From: Aliamphritea hakodatensis
GTDB taxonomy: Bacteria > Pseudomonadota > Gammaproteobacteria > Pseudomonadales > Balneatricaceae
Assembly (NCBI RefSeq): GCF_024347195.1
Contig: NZ_AP025281.1
Span: forward strand, 3,534,001-3,598,000
Reading direction: 5' to 3'
DNA length: 64,000 bases
Shown: one piece after another, positions 24,435-33,352 of the stretch
Layout of the letters: the number at the start of each line of letters is the position of its first letter
How positions within the stretch are numbered: position 1 is the first letter of the stretch
The notes under the pieces: model-generated
Seen by the model: the letters and a program-made list of their open reading frames with translations, nothing else
What the model was told of the DNA's origin: nothing
Databases searched by the model: none
Program-made: the position numbers and the translations under genes

Positions 24435-25600
24435 GAGGTTAATACCACGCTGCTGTCGGCATCCCAGGACATATAGACCTGATCTTCCCAGGTGAAGCGT
24501 TCGCCCATGTTACGGGACAGGTTTGGCTGGGTAATACGGACTTCCTTACCGCTGGGCAGGCGAATACGGAACACGGACATGCTGCCCATGTAGGCAATTT
24601 CTTCGATGGTGCCGACGATGCAGTTAACGTCCTGATCCGGTTTGCGGCGGCTGACCTTGATCTTCTCCGGGCGCAGTGCCACATGCACTTTCTGGTTCGG
24701 CGAACAGCTGATGCCATGATTGACATAAAGCTCACCGCCGGCTTCTTTAGAGTGAATCCGTACGCTGTCCGGTTCATCTTCAATGACCCGGCCTTCAAAC
24801 ATATTCACCGAACCGATGAACTCCGCGACGAAGCGGTTGCTCGGGTATTCGTAGACATCGTGGGGTTCTGCGGTCTGGACGATCTTGCCCTGATCCATCA
24901 CGCCGATCCGGGTCGACAGGGTCATCGCCTCTTCCTGGTCGTGGGTGACCACCACGAAGGTGACGCCAAGTTTTTCCTGGATGTTGATCAGCTCAAACTG
25001 GGTTTCTTCCCGGAGCTTTTTATCCAGTGCGCCTAAAGGTTCATCCAGCAATAACAGCTTAGGCTGCTTGATCAGGGAGCGGGCCAGGGCGATCCGCTGG
25101 CGCTGACCGCCGGACAACTGATGAGGCTTACGCTTATTCAGATGGCCCATCTGTACCAGCTCCAGCATCTGTGCCACCCGGTCTTTCACTTCTGCCCGGG
25201 GCACGCCTTCACGCTTGAGGCCAAAGGCGACGTTCTCTTCCACGCTCAGATGCGGGAACAGAGCATAAGACTGGAACATCATATTCACCGGGCGTTTCCA
25301 CGGCTGAATGCCGGACATGTCCACGCCGTCGATAATGATCTTACCGGAGGTCGGTGCTTCAAAGCCTGCCAGCATGCGCAACAGGGTACTTTTCCCGGAG
25401 CCGGAGCCGCCCAGCAGACAAAACAGTTCGTTCTTATAGATATCCAGCGAGATGTTATCCACGGCGGTAAAGTCACCAAACTTCTTGGTGATGTTTTCAA
25501 TCCGCAGAAATGGCTGGGCGCCGTCCTGTTTCCATAAAGGGATTTCGTCCGGAGTAGATTGCGCCACAGCTGGGCTGTCAATCACCTGAGTTTCAGTCAT
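24431..25600 (-). CDS. potG: Polyamine ABC transporter ATP-binding protein, PotG-like
   Basis: ATPase subunit of 389 residues. Walker A GGSGSGKST has Lys70; the signature is LSGGQRQRIALARS; Walker B is LLLLDEPLGALD; the H-loop is VVTHDQEEAM. A TOBE regulatory domain fills about residues 290-380 (VHVALRPEKIKVS). It is first in a leftward potG-potH-potI operon. The substrate-binding protein gene (potF/spuD/spuE) that usually heads this operon is absent, so the transporter must use a binding protein encoded elsewhere. Confidence 0.94.
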   Translation of the reverse strand: MTETQVIDSPAVAQSTPDEIPLWKQDGAQPFLRIENITKKFGDFTAVDNISLDIYKNELFCLLGGSGSGKSTLLRMLAGFEAPTSGKIIIDGVDMSGIQPWKRPVNMMFQSYALFPHLSVEENVAFGLKREGVPRAEVKDRVAQMLELVQMGHLNKRKPHQLSGGQRQRIALARSLIKQPKLLLLDEPLGALDKKLREETQFELINIQEKLGVTFVVVTHDQEEAMTLSTRIGVMDQGKIVQTAEPHDVYEYPSNRFVAEFIGSVNMFEGRVIEDEPDSVRIHSKEAGGELYVNHGISCSPNQKVHVALRPEKIKVSRRKPDQDVNCIVGTIEEIAYMGSMSVFRIRLPSGKEVRITQPNLSRNMGERFTWEDQVYMSWDADSSVVLTS

Positions 25601-26021
25601 AACCTGCCTCGGATATCAGTAAGATCTGCTCTGCTCGCTTCAGAGGCAGGCAAATCCGTTTGTTATTATTTACCCGGTGTAGTGCCGGGACACACAAAAT
25701 AGCTAACGCCCGCCGTAAACACTTGTTTCTAATGATAGTAACAAATTGATCCGGCGGATCTATAAAGGATTCAGGCTCCGCGACGGTGCTGTAATTTCAG
25801 ATACCCGTCCCGCCAAGCATAATCACCCTATGATCAGTACAGCTTAAATTAACCTGTAGGCCAGCTGCGGTGCTATACCCCTCAGTGGGTAGCAACTAAA
25901 AGCTGTATTTCAATAAACAGTTCTAACAGATTAGGATCTGAAAAATCAATTTTGTGATCACATTAATATGTTTTTTGTGATCACAATATACTTTTCCCTA
26001 ATGCGCGATTAACATACGACT
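25601..26021. promoter_or_regulatory. Divergent potG / gntR control region
   Basis: A 421-base gap. The half nearest gntR is very AT-rich and carries two TGTGATCACA palindromes (25953-25962, 25976-25985). The potG side contains no such site, so the potG promoter may be under different control. No ORF was found. Confidence 0.6.
25951..25987. promoter_or_regulatory. Tandem GntR-type operators TGTGATCACA
   Basis: Two perfect 10-base palindromes at 25953-25962 and 25976-25985, 23 bases centre to centre (about two helical turns), sit 37-69 bases before the GntR regulator start. The GT-GATC-AC core fits the FadR-subfamily consensus. A third copy precedes the aminotransferase gene. Autoregulation is inferred. 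Confidence 0.7.
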
Positions 26022-26729
26022 ATGGATAAACACTCGCCCATTACACTTAACCCACGTCCCCGGAACGACAGCCAGACGATCACCCAGTGGGTGTATCAGA
26101 GCCTGCGACGTGCGGTGATGGACGGTGATTTCCTGCCCGGCCGGCAACTCACCATCCGTGCTCTGGCCCAGATGCTGGATGTCAGCCCAATGCCGGTTCG
26201 TGAAGCACTGCGCCAGTTAGCGGCAGAAAACGCCCTGACTATTCTGGGTAACCGCCGGGTAATGGTGCCACAAATGACGGCCATGAAATTTACCGAACTC
26301 TGTGAAGCACGTATTGCAATTGAGTGCCACGCAGCAGCTCGCGCCCTGCCCTACATCGACGCCCCGCAATTACTCGCATTACAGCAGCAGGACGCCGCCA
26401 TTAATGCCGCTCAGGACAGTGGCAACCTTGCGCAGATAAACCATCACAATCAGGAATTCCATCGCCTGATGTACAGTGCGAACCCTCATCAGGTCAGCCT
26501 GCCACTGATCGAAAGCCTGTGGTTACAGCTGGGGCCTTTTATGCGTCTGGCCAGCAGCAGCATCAGCGAACACTACCTGGTTGACCGGCACAGCGAAGCG
26601 ATGCAGGCGATTGAACGCAAAGACGCCGTTGCACTGCAACTGGCCATTGCCGCTGACATCCGCGACGGCGTGGCCTTCGCCAATAACCCCCAGCAACTGC
26701 AAAGTTTCATTAATCACTCCAACGGCTAG
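26022..26729 (+). CDS. GntR-family regulator with FCD domain (FadR subfamily)
   Basis: A 235-residue regulator: winged HTH at about residues 22-85 (QWVYQSLRRAVMDGDFLPGR, then SPMPVREALRQLAAENAL) and an all-helical FCD ligand domain at about 90-220. Likely metal-binding residues are in NHHNQEFHRLMY and the later DRHSEAMQAI. It is divergent from potGHI and upstream of a SpuC-like aminotransferase. TGTGATCACA palindromes occur twice before its own gene and once in the aminotransferase promoter, so it probably represses itself and that gene. The effector may be an amine or acid from polyamine breakdown, which is inferred. Confidence 0.92.
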   Translation: MDKHSPITLNPRPRNDSQTITQWVYQSLRRAVMDGDFLPGRQLTIRALAQMLDVSPMPVREALRQLAAENALTILGNRRVMVPQMTAMKFTELCEARIAIECHAAARALPYIDAPQLLALQQQDAAINAAQDSGNLAQINHHNQEFHRLMYSANPHQVSLPLIESLWLQLGPFMRLASSSISEHYLVDRHSEAMQAIERKDAVALQLAIAADIRDGVAFANNPQQLQSFINHSNG

Positions 26730-26845
26730 TTTTTACCTGTCATAAGACCCCATCTCCCCCTTCAGATAGCCAGGATTCCTGAATTCTGCTGCCCTGTATT
26801 TAATTATTTTTTAAGCCCGTGAATAAAAAATGCACAAATATTCAT

Positions 26846-26875
26846 TTGACTTTTAAATTTTGTGATCACAAAATA
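26846..26875 (+). promoter_or_regulatory. Promoter with GntR-type operator before the SpuC-like gene
   Basis: A third TGTGATCACA, at 26861-26870 and extended by TTT/AAA to a 16-base perfect palindrome, lies just downstream of TTGACT (26846-26851). That hexamer matches a -35 box, and an AT-rich -10 region follows. An operator between -35 and -10 is a classic repressor position. Confidence 0.65.
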
Positions 26876-26965
26876 ATTTCAGCGTTTAAGAACAATCCTT
26901 CGGGATATACCTAACAGAATAAACCTGCGCCGGTGTCACACACCTGCCGAATCAGGAGAGCAAAG

Positions 26966-28336
26966 ATGTCACAGCAAGCCAACAGTCAGGACATTCAAAC
27001 CGCTGACCGGGAACATCATATCCATCCGTTCAGCAACACCGGCGCACTGAACAAACAGGGTGCCCGGGTTATCGAAAAGGCCGAAGGGGTCTATCTCTGG
27101 GACAGTGAAGGTAACAAGATCCTCGACGGCATGGCCGGTCTGTGGTGCGTCAACCTGGGCTACGGCCGTCAGGAACTGGTGGATGCCGCTGCCACCCAGA
27201 TGCAACAACTGCCGTATTACAATACCTTCTTTAAAACCACCCACGCCCCGGCTGCCAGGCTGGCTAAAGCCATCGCCGAAGTAACGCCGGGCGATCTGAA
27301 CCATATTTTCTTTGCCGGCTCAGGTTCTGAAGCCGTTGATACCATCATCCGTCTGGTCCGTCAGTACTGGTGCATCGAAAACAAGCCTTACCGCAATATC
27401 ATTATCAGCCGTGAAAATGCTTACCACGGCAGCACACTGGCCGGTGCCAGCCTGGGCGGTATGGGTGGCATGCATAAACAGGGTGCACCGGGTGTACCGG
27501 GCATTGAGCATATCCGCCAGCCATACTGGTACGGTGAAGCCGGTGACATGAGCGAAGAGGAATTCGGTGTTGCCTGTGCGCAGGCGCTGGAAGATAAGAT
27601 TCTGGAAGTCGGCCCGGACAACGTGGCCGCCTTTATCGGCGAACCGATTCAGGGTGCCGGCGGGGTCATCGTCCCCCCTGCGAACTACTGGCAGGAAATT
27701 CAGAAGATCTGCCGCAAATACGACATTCTGCTGGCCGCTGATGAGGTTATCTGTGGCTTTGGCCGCACCGGCAACTGGTTCGGCAGCCAGACACTGGATA
27801 TCCAGCCGGACATTATGTCGATGGCGAAAGGCCTGTCTTCTGGCTATCTGCCGATCTCAGCCGTCGCTATCGGAGGCCGCATTGCCAACGCGCTGATCAA
27901 TCATGATGATGATTTCAACCACGGTTTCACCTACTCCGGCCACCCGGCAGCGGCAGCTGTGGCGCTGGAAAATATCCGCATCATGAAGGAAGAAAAGATT
28001 GTTGAGCGGGTAGCGAACGATATCGGCCCGTACTTCCAGCAGAAACTGCGTGAAGCCCTGGCAGACCATCCGCTGGTTGGCCATATCGAAGGAATGGGTC
28101 TGGTAGCCGGTATCGCTCTGATGAAGGATAAAGCGACCAAAACACCTTTCGGTGATGACATTGATATCGGCATGATCTGCCGGGATCACTGTTTCGCCAA
28201 CAACCTGATCATGCGGGCCGTCGGCAGCCGGATGGTATTGTCTCCTCCACTGGTGATCAGCCATGCTGAAGTGGATGAAATCTGCGAAAAAGCGAAATTA
28301 TGCTTTGATAAAACCCTCGGGTCTGTCGCAGAATAA
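26966..28336 (+). CDS. Class III aminotransferase, SpuC-like (polyamine:pyruvate)
   Basis: PLP aminotransferase of 456 residues, resembling putrescine:pyruvate transaminase SpuC of Pseudomonas. Motifs: HHIHPFSNTGALNKQG, GLWCVNLGYGR, AGSGSEAVDTIIRLVRQYW, NAYHGSTLAGASLGGM, AADEVICGFGRTG and NHGFTYSGHPAAAAVAL. The PLP lysine is K288 in SMAKGLSSGYLP. AGGAG at 26954-26958 fixes the ATG at 26966; the open frame upstream to 26933 is probably leader. Next to potGHI it likely deaminates imported putrescine, cadaverine or a similar amine. A LuxR-type regulator gene follows within 34 bases, probably in the same transcript. Confidence 0.9.
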   Translation: MSQQANSQDIQTADREHHIHPFSNTGALNKQGARVIEKAEGVYLWDSEGNKILDGMAGLWCVNLGYGRQELVDAAATQMQQLPYYNTFFKTTHAPAARLAKAIAEVTPGDLNHIFFAGSGSEAVDTIIRLVRQYWCIENKPYRNIIISRENAYHGSTLAGASLGGMGGMHKQGAPGVPGIEHIRQPYWYGEAGDMSEEEFGVACAQALEDKILEVGPDNVAAFIGEPIQGAGGVIVPPANYWQEIQKICRKYDILLAADEVICGFGRTGNWFGSQTLDIQPDIMSMAKGLSSGYLPISAVAIGGRIANALINHDDDFNHGFTYSGHPAAAAVALENIRIMKEEKIVERVANDIGPYFQQKLREALADHPLVGHIEGMGLVAGIALMKDKATKTPFGDDIDIGMICRDHCFANNLIMRAVGSRMVLSPPLVISHAEVDEICEKAKLCFDKTLGSVAE

Positions 28337-28370
28337 CGGCACAGCTGAGCGTTTTCGGAGGTAGTTTTTC

Positions 28371-29174
28371 ATGCAGGCACTTCAACACCGCAGTCAGGAC
28401 CCCGGTTCTGCCCGCTTAATTGCCGGCCTGATTGATCATATCCGGTTACGCTCTTTCCCCCAGGTACTCAGCGAGTACCTGGAGGCACTCTGCCAGTTCG
28501 ACTCAATACTGTGCATTACTTACAAGCAGTCATTCCGGCCGATTATTATCCATCCGCAGGATCCTGATCAGCACAGCCCCGCACTGCACCGTTATATCGA
28601 ACATTCCTATATTCTCGATCCGATCTATACCGCGATTCAGCAAGGGGTTAACGAAGGCATCTGCCGTCAGGCGGAAGTAGCGCCGGAAGGTTTCGAAACC
28701 AGTGACTATTATCAGGACTGCTACAAAAACTTCGACTTTGTTGACGAGATTAACCTGCTGGTTAACCTTGGGCAGGATGTCTGCTTTGCCGTCTGTCTGG
28801 GCCGTAAATCCCGCTTAGGGACAATTACCCGCAGTGAGCTCAACCGCCTGCAGGAAGCCCTGCCGGTCATCAGTGCGCTGATTCGCCAGTTCTGGCTCTC
28901 ACAGGCCGGTGAATATACCAAACTGGAAAAAGCCGAAGGCGCCATTGCACAGGCACTGAGCAGTTTTGGTCAGGGAGTGCTCACGCAAAGAGAACAGCAG
29001 ATTGCCGGTTTAATCCTGCAGGGGCACTCATCCAAATCCATTGCCAATACGCTGAATATCAGCGCGGGTACGGTGAAGGTTCACCGTAAGAATATCCACG
29101 CCCGGCTGAAAACCTCTACCCAGTCTGAAATATTCACCTTGTTCCTTGCCCATCTGAAAGCCATCGACAGTTAA
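28371..29174 (+). CDS. LuxR-type regulator (HTH-LuxR, unknown sensor domain), first of two
   Basis: A 267-residue protein. The C-terminal LuxR HTH lies at about residues 203-260 (LTQREQQIAGLILQGHSSKS, then SAGTVKVHRKNIHARLKTST). The N-terminal 190 residues do not match the acyl-homoserine-lactone domain I know; they include YILDPIYTAIQQGVNEGICR and TSDYYQDCYKNFDFVDEINL. The same pattern recurs in the regulator at 31016-31906, so the two are paralogues. GGAGGT is well placed before the ATG. It directly follows the SpuC-like gene and precedes two lysine-type exporters. Ligand unknown. Confidence 0.88.
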   Translation: MQALQHRSQDPGSARLIAGLIDHIRLRSFPQVLSEYLEALCQFDSILCITYKQSFRPIIIHPQDPDQHSPALHRYIEHSYILDPIYTAIQQGVNEGICRQAEVAPEGFETSDYYQDCYKNFDFVDEINLLVNLGQDVCFAVCLGRKSRLGTITRSELNRLQEALPVISALIRQFWLSQAGEYTKLEKAEGAIAQALSSFGQGVLTQREQQIAGLILQGHSSKSIANTLNISAGTVKVHRKNIHARLKTSTQSEIFTLFLAHLKAIDS

Positions 29175-29288
29175 ACCCGCTGCCGTTAACAGCTTCATCA
29201 GCCCCACAGCAAACTACAGCAAGATTTGTGCTGCAACCGGGCAGCGCTTTGCTTAAAATAGCCGCCGAATCTCAACGGAATGATACTG

Positions 29289-29909
29289 ATGTCCATTGCC
29301 CTGCTCTCGCTGTTTATCCCAACCTTTTTCTTTGTCTCGATTACCCCGGGCATGTGCATGACCCTGTCACTGACTCTGGGTATGTCCATCGGTGTGCGCC
29401 GCAGCCTGCATATGATGTGGGGCGAATTACTGGGTGTGGGTCTGGTCGCTGCCGCTGCCGCACTGGGTGTTGCCACCCTGATGCTGCAATTCCCGGAAGC
29501 CTTCCTGTTCCTTAAATATGCCGGCGGTGCTTATCTGGCATATATCGGCTGGCAGATGTGGCAGTCCCGCGGCAAACTGGTTTTGCCGGAAGACGGCTCC
29601 GCCCCCGTTGAGCAAAGCCCGCTGCAACTGGCCGGTAACGGCTTTATCACCGCCGTTGCCAATCCGAAAGGCTGGGCATTCTTTGTTACCCTGCTGCCGC
29701 CCTTTCTGGATAACAGCCAGTCACTGGCCCCTCAGTTAGCCAGCCTGATCGCAGTTATTCTGACGCTGGAATTTATCTGCCTGCTGATTTACGCCAGTGG
29801 CGGTAAGGCCCTGCGCCACCTGCTACTAAATAAGAACAATGTAAAAATGATGAACCGTATCGCCGGTTCACTGATGATCGGCGTCGGCATCTGGCTGGCG
29901 TTTGGCTGA
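29289..29909 (+). CDS. LysE-family amino acid exporter
   Basis: A membrane protein of about 206 residues with six hydrophobic segments in LysE/RhtB order. FFFVSITPGMCMTLSLTLGM near the start and AVANPKGWAFFVTLLPPFL in the middle are family signatures. It exports amino acids or derivatives; the exact substrate cannot be read. ATG at 29289 is chosen because GGAA lies eight bases before it; an ATG at 29280 is in frame. It is followed after three bases by a LysO-type gene, so two exporters of different families are apparently translated together. Confidence 0.9.
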   Translation: MSIALLSLFIPTFFFVSITPGMCMTLSLTLGMSIGVRRSLHMMWGELLGVGLVAAAAALGVATLMLQFPEAFLFLKYAGGAYLAYIGWQMWQSRGKLVLPEDGSAPVEQSPLQLAGNGFITAVANPKGWAFFVTLLPPFLDNSQSLAPQLASLIAVILTLEFICLLIYASGGKALRHLLLNKNNVKMMNRIAGSLMIGVGIWLAFG

Positions 29910-29912
29910 CTG

Positions 29913-30836
29913 ATGACTGTACTGATGACCCTCGGCCCGCTGTTGCTGGCCATGATCCTTGGCTATGTTTTTCCGGTAAAAGCCCTCACGGATGCCCGTG
30001 TCAGCCGTGGCTTAACATGGCTGACTAATATTATTCTGGCTTTTGTCGGCTTTGGTATCGGCAGCCTTGATCAACTGGAAGACAAACTCAGCATTGCCGG
30101 TTATAACGCCCTCTGGCTGTTCCTGCTGATTACCGGATTCAACATGGCAACGCTGTATCTCAGTGGCCACCTGTTGGATAAAGCCCACCGCGACCAATCT
30201 CAGTCTGCCAGCCAGAGTATTCCTTTTAACTGGCAAAACCTCAGCGGAGCCCTGCAAACAGTTGGCTGGGCGTTTGCCGGCGGTATCGCCGGATATTTAC
30301 TGCAACAGCCATTACACTTCATTGATCAGGTCATCATCTGGCTGCTGTATCTGCTGTTGTTTCTGGTGGGCCGCCAGCTGTACCTGGGCAACTACCGACT
30401 GCGCAAGCTGTTTCTCAATCCGCAGGGGCTGATCATTGCAACAGTCACCATCGTCAGTACCCTGCTCGCAGGCCTGACCGGTGCATGGGCCCTGGGGCTG
30501 GAAGTACGGGAAGGTCTGGCGGTGGTCTCCGGGTTTGGCTGGTACAGCCTGACCGGCATCCTGCTGACCGGTATGGGCTCACCGGTACTGGGCACCACCG
30601 CATTCCTGCTGGATCTGGGCCGGGAAGTGGCTGCCCTGATTCTGATACCCTTTCTGAGCCGGCTCAGTTGCCATATCAATGTGGGTTACAGTGGCGCAAC
30701 TGCGCTGGATTTCACTCTGCCACTGCTGGCCAAATGCCACGGGGCCAGTGTCATTCCCAACGCCATTGCCAGTGGCTTTATTCTCAGCCTGGCGGTACCG
30801 GTTCTGGTCCCTTTGCTCTATACACTGGGTCAGTAA
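29913..30836 (+). CDS. lysO: LysO (YbjE)-family lysine exporter
   Basis: A 307-residue membrane protein of the DUF340/LysO family, represented by E. coli YbjE, which exports L-lysine. The conserved second half is clear: SGFGWYSLTGILLTGMGSPV, then LLDLGREVAALILIPFLSR and GYSGATALDFTLPLLAKCHG. About eight hydrophobic segments are visible. The start has no good Shine-Dalgarno sequence and lies three bases after the lysE stop, so translational coupling is likely; an in-frame ATG at 29925 is possible. It may protect the cell from excess lysine, cadaverine precursors or toxic analogues. Confidence 0.9.
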   Translation: MTVLMTLGPLLLAMILGYVFPVKALTDARVSRGLTWLTNIILAFVGFGIGSLDQLEDKLSIAGYNALWLFLLITGFNMATLYLSGHLLDKAHRDQSQSASQSIPFNWQNLSGALQTVGWAFAGGIAGYLLQQPLHFIDQVIIWLLYLLLFLVGRQLYLGNYRLRKLFLNPQGLIIATVTIVSTLLAGLTGAWALGLEVREGLAVVSGFGWYSLTGILLTGMGSPVLGTTAFLLDLGREVAALILIPFLSRLSCHINVGYSGATALDFTLPLLAKCHGASVIPNAIASGFILSLAVPVLVPLLYTLGQ

Positions 30837-31015
30837 ATAACTCAGCCAATACATAACCCAGCCTGTAAATAAAGGCGCTGTAAACCCTGCTGACCTACAC
30901 ATTTTGGCTATTAGTATTTCGTGTACCGAGCCGCTAGAATGGCGGCACAGGAAATTCCCGGTCGGATTTTGTCTCCGGGACTGACAGCAGATGTAACCAC
31001 AGAGCTGATTTTACC

Positions 31016-31906
31016 GTGGCAGAAAGCGTTTCCAAATATTACCGTGTGGCCGGCGAGCCACTCATCCAGTGGCATGATGCAATCGCTGAGATTATCACTT
31101 CAGGGGTCAGCGACGAGGCCATTGATCACCTGATCGATACCCTGCGTTTACTGGTCAATGCAGATGGCAGTAGCCTGATCGTTTATCCTGACGGCCTGCA
31201 GCCTTATTGCCCTTTCCGTAAACGGGGTGACGGCAGCGATCCGCGGATTCACATTGACCAGTATCTGGACAGCGCTTACCTACTCGATCCTTTCTACCGC
31301 CTGGCGGTGGATAATCCTGCCACCGAAGGCATCTTCCCGTTAAGCAAGGTTGCGCCGTCCGGCTTTAAACACACCGAGTTTTACCGTGTCTATTACCGGG
31401 TGGTGGATTTTGGCGATGAGATCTGTCTGATTGTCCCCACGCCGGATAATGCCAGCATTCACATATCCATCAGCCGGCAGGATGACAAAGCCCGCTTCAG
31501 CCCAGCGCAGCGCGCTCTGCTGACCCGGCTGTTTTCAACCGTGCGGGCAATCCTGCTCAAGTGGTGGTCTGCCTCCCAGCAGGACGCACTTGATCACCAG
31601 AAAAAGACCAGCCTGCTTAATTCAAAGCTGGACAGCGCTCTGGCTAACTTCGGCAGCTCAATTCTGACCCAGCGGGAAACTCAGGTATTGCAGCTGATTC
31701 TGCGTGGTTACGCAGTGAAATTTATCGCCCAGAAACTGGATATCAGCCCGGAAACTATCAAGCACCACCGCAAGAACATCTACGCCAAACTGGATATCAG
31801 CTCACAGGCAGAGATGTTCCACCTGTTCATTGATTCTTTACGGATGATGCGGGCAGATTCACCGGCGGACCCGCTGGCAGAATACCTGCAGCCCGCCCGC
31901 CAGTAA
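31016..31906 (+). CDS. LuxR-type regulator (HTH-LuxR, unknown sensor domain), second of two
   Basis: A 296-residue paralogue of the regulator at 28371-29174. Its N-terminal domain has SAYLLDPFYRLAVDNPATEG and VAPSGFKHTEFYRVYYRVVD, aligned with YILDPIYTAI and VAPEGFETSDYYQDCYKNFD in the other. The LuxR HTH is at about residues 220-280 (LTQRETQVLQLILRGYAVKF, then SPETIKHHRKNIYAKLDISS). The start codon appears to be GTG at 31016 with GAGCTGA upstream; this is tentative. It ends 27 bases before a convergent helicase gene. It probably controls the exporters or the SpuC-like gene. Confidence 0.85.
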   Translation: MAESVSKYYRVAGEPLIQWHDAIAEIITSGVSDEAIDHLIDTLRLLVNADGSSLIVYPDGLQPYCPFRKRGDGSDPRIHIDQYLDSAYLLDPFYRLAVDNPATEGIFPLSKVAPSGFKHTEFYRVYYRVVDFGDEICLIVPTPDNASIHISISRQDDKARFSPAQRALLTRLFSTVRAILLKWWSASQQDALDHQKKTSLLNSKLDSALANFGSSILTQRETQVLQLILRGYAVKFIAQKLDISPETIKHHRKNIYAKLDISSQAEMFHLFIDSLRMMRADSPADPLAEYLQPARQ

Positions 31907-31933
31907 GCCACCCAAAAGTGACAGGAGAAGCGC

Positions 31934-33262
31934 TTAGCGCTTTTTCTTCAGTGGCGCCAGTCCGTCGTCAGATACCAGCGAAGGTTTCGCCTGACGGCGA
32001 CTGCGCTGATCCTGCTTAGGCTTGGCTTTAGGTTTGGGTTTGGCAGCAACCGGAGCTTTACCCGGGGCAGCTTTCTTCGCCGGTTTGGCGGGCTTAATGC
32101 CTTTGAACTTCGCTTCCAGCCCTTCCACCACAGCGCGCTGCAAATGACGCTGCAGGAAACGCTCAATTCGCTTAAACGCATCCCAGTCTTTCGGCCCGAC
32201 AAAAGAAACAGCTTCACCTTTGGCACCGGCACGGCCGGTCCGGCCAATCCGGTGCACGTATTCTTCCGCCTGCTTTGGCATGTCGAAGTTAATCACCAGC
32301 GACACCTGTAACAGATCCAGACCACGGGAAGCAACATCAGTGGTTACCAGCACCTGCTGATGGCCACGGCTGAAACCGTCCATAATGCGGTTACGTTCTG
32401 CCTGGCTCATTTCACCGCTGAGGGCTGCGCAACTGATATTTTCCGCCTGTAGCAGCGCCGACAGCCGCTCGGTGTCTGTCCGGGTAGCCGTAAAAATTAT
32501 TGCCTGCTGATATTCACGGTGATTCAGCAGGTTTTGCAGCAATGCTTCTTTATGATCCAGATGATCACAAAGGATCACTTCCTGCGTAATGTCTTTGTGT
32601 TCGGCATTCGCCGCACCGATCGCCACCCGCTTTGGCGATTTAAGCAATTGGTCCGCCATGCTGTCCACTTCCGCATGGTCAAGTGTGGCGGAAAACATCA
32701 GGGTCTGACGCAAACGGTGATCCGCCGCTTTATTAATCAGGGTCAGTTGCTCAGCAAAGCCCAGATCCAGCATCCGGTCGGCCTCATCCATAATCAGCAG
32801 TTCCAGTCCGTTGAGCTGCAGGCTGCGCTCTTCCAGATGGTTCGCCAGACGCCCCGGAGTCGCCACGACTACATGGGGATCTTTACGCAGTGCTTTAACC
32901 TGTTCGTTAAAGTTCTCGCCACCCAGCAACAGGGCAATCTTGGTCTGGCCACCGCTGGTCAGCGCCCGCAGCTGGGTAAACACCTGCTTCGCCAGCTCAC
33001 GGGTCGGTGCCAGAATCACTGCTCGGGGATCACGTTTACTCAGGGCACGGGTTTTCACCAGCCGGTGCATCATCGGCAGCAAAAATGCCAGGGTCTTGCC
33101 TGAACCGGTTTTCGAAGAGGCAATCAGATCATGGCCGGCCAGCGCCAGCGGTATAGACTGCGCCTGAATCTCAGTTGGCGTGGTAATCGCCTGATGTTCA
33201 AGATTCTGCAGCAGTCGGTGATCCAGTCCCAGATCCGGAAAATTATCGGTTTGCTCAGACAA
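31934..33262 (-). CDS. DEAD-box ATP-dependent RNA helicase with basic C-terminal tail
   Basis: A 442-residue SF2 RNA helicase. Motifs: Q motif near residues 10-40 (DNFPDLGLDHRLLQN... TEIQAQSI), motif I SKTGSGKT, Ia PTRELAKQ, II DEAD, III SAT, and VI HRIGRTGRAG. From about residue 370 the tail is rich in Lys, Pro and Ala, typical for RNA tethering. The start is TTG at 33262, supported by GGAG eight bases upstream. I cannot place it firmly as RhlE, SrmB or DeaD. It follows rapA on the same strand but a terminator separates them, so it probably has its own promoter. Confidence 0.93.
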   Translation of the reverse strand: MSEQTDNFPDLGLDHRLLQNLEHQAITTPTEIQAQSIPLALAGHDLIASSKTGSGKTLAFLLPMMHRLVKTRALSKRDPRAVILAPTRELAKQVFTQLRALTSGGQTKIALLLGGENFNEQVKALRKDPHVVVATPGRLANHLEERSLQLNGLELLIMDEADRMLDLGFAEQLTLINKAADHRLRQTLMFSATLDHAEVDSMADQLLKSPKRVAIGAANAEHKDITQEVILCDHLDHKEALLQNLLNHREYQQAIIFTATRTDTERLSALLQAENISCAALSGEMSQAERNRIMDGFSRGHQQVLVTTDVASRGLDLLQVSLVINFDMPKQAEEYVHRIGRTGRAGAKGEAVSFVGPKDWDAFKRIERFLQRHLQRAVVEGLEAKFKGIKPAKPAKKAAPGKAPVAAKPKPKAKPKQDQRSRRQAKPSLVSDDGLAPLKKKR

Positions 33263-33281
33263 GTTAAAACTCCGCTCAGTA

Positions 33282-33310
33282 GAAAAACGTACCGGGCATC
33301 AGCGCCCGGT
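33282..33310 (-). terminator. Terminator of rapA
   Basis: Read leftwards, ACCGGGC and GCCCGGT (33310-33304 with 33297-33291) are followed by ACGTTTTTC. It lies 43 bases past the rapA stop and just before the next helicase gene. Confidence 0.75.
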
Positions 33311-33352
33311 ATAAAAAGTATAATTCAGGCCGCGATGGCCAGAAAGGTAATA

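Noticed and set aside
25951..25987. TGTGATCACA as CRP binding sites
   Set aside because: CRP needs a six-base spacer between TGTGA and TCACA. Here the halves abut, which fits GntR-type operators instead.
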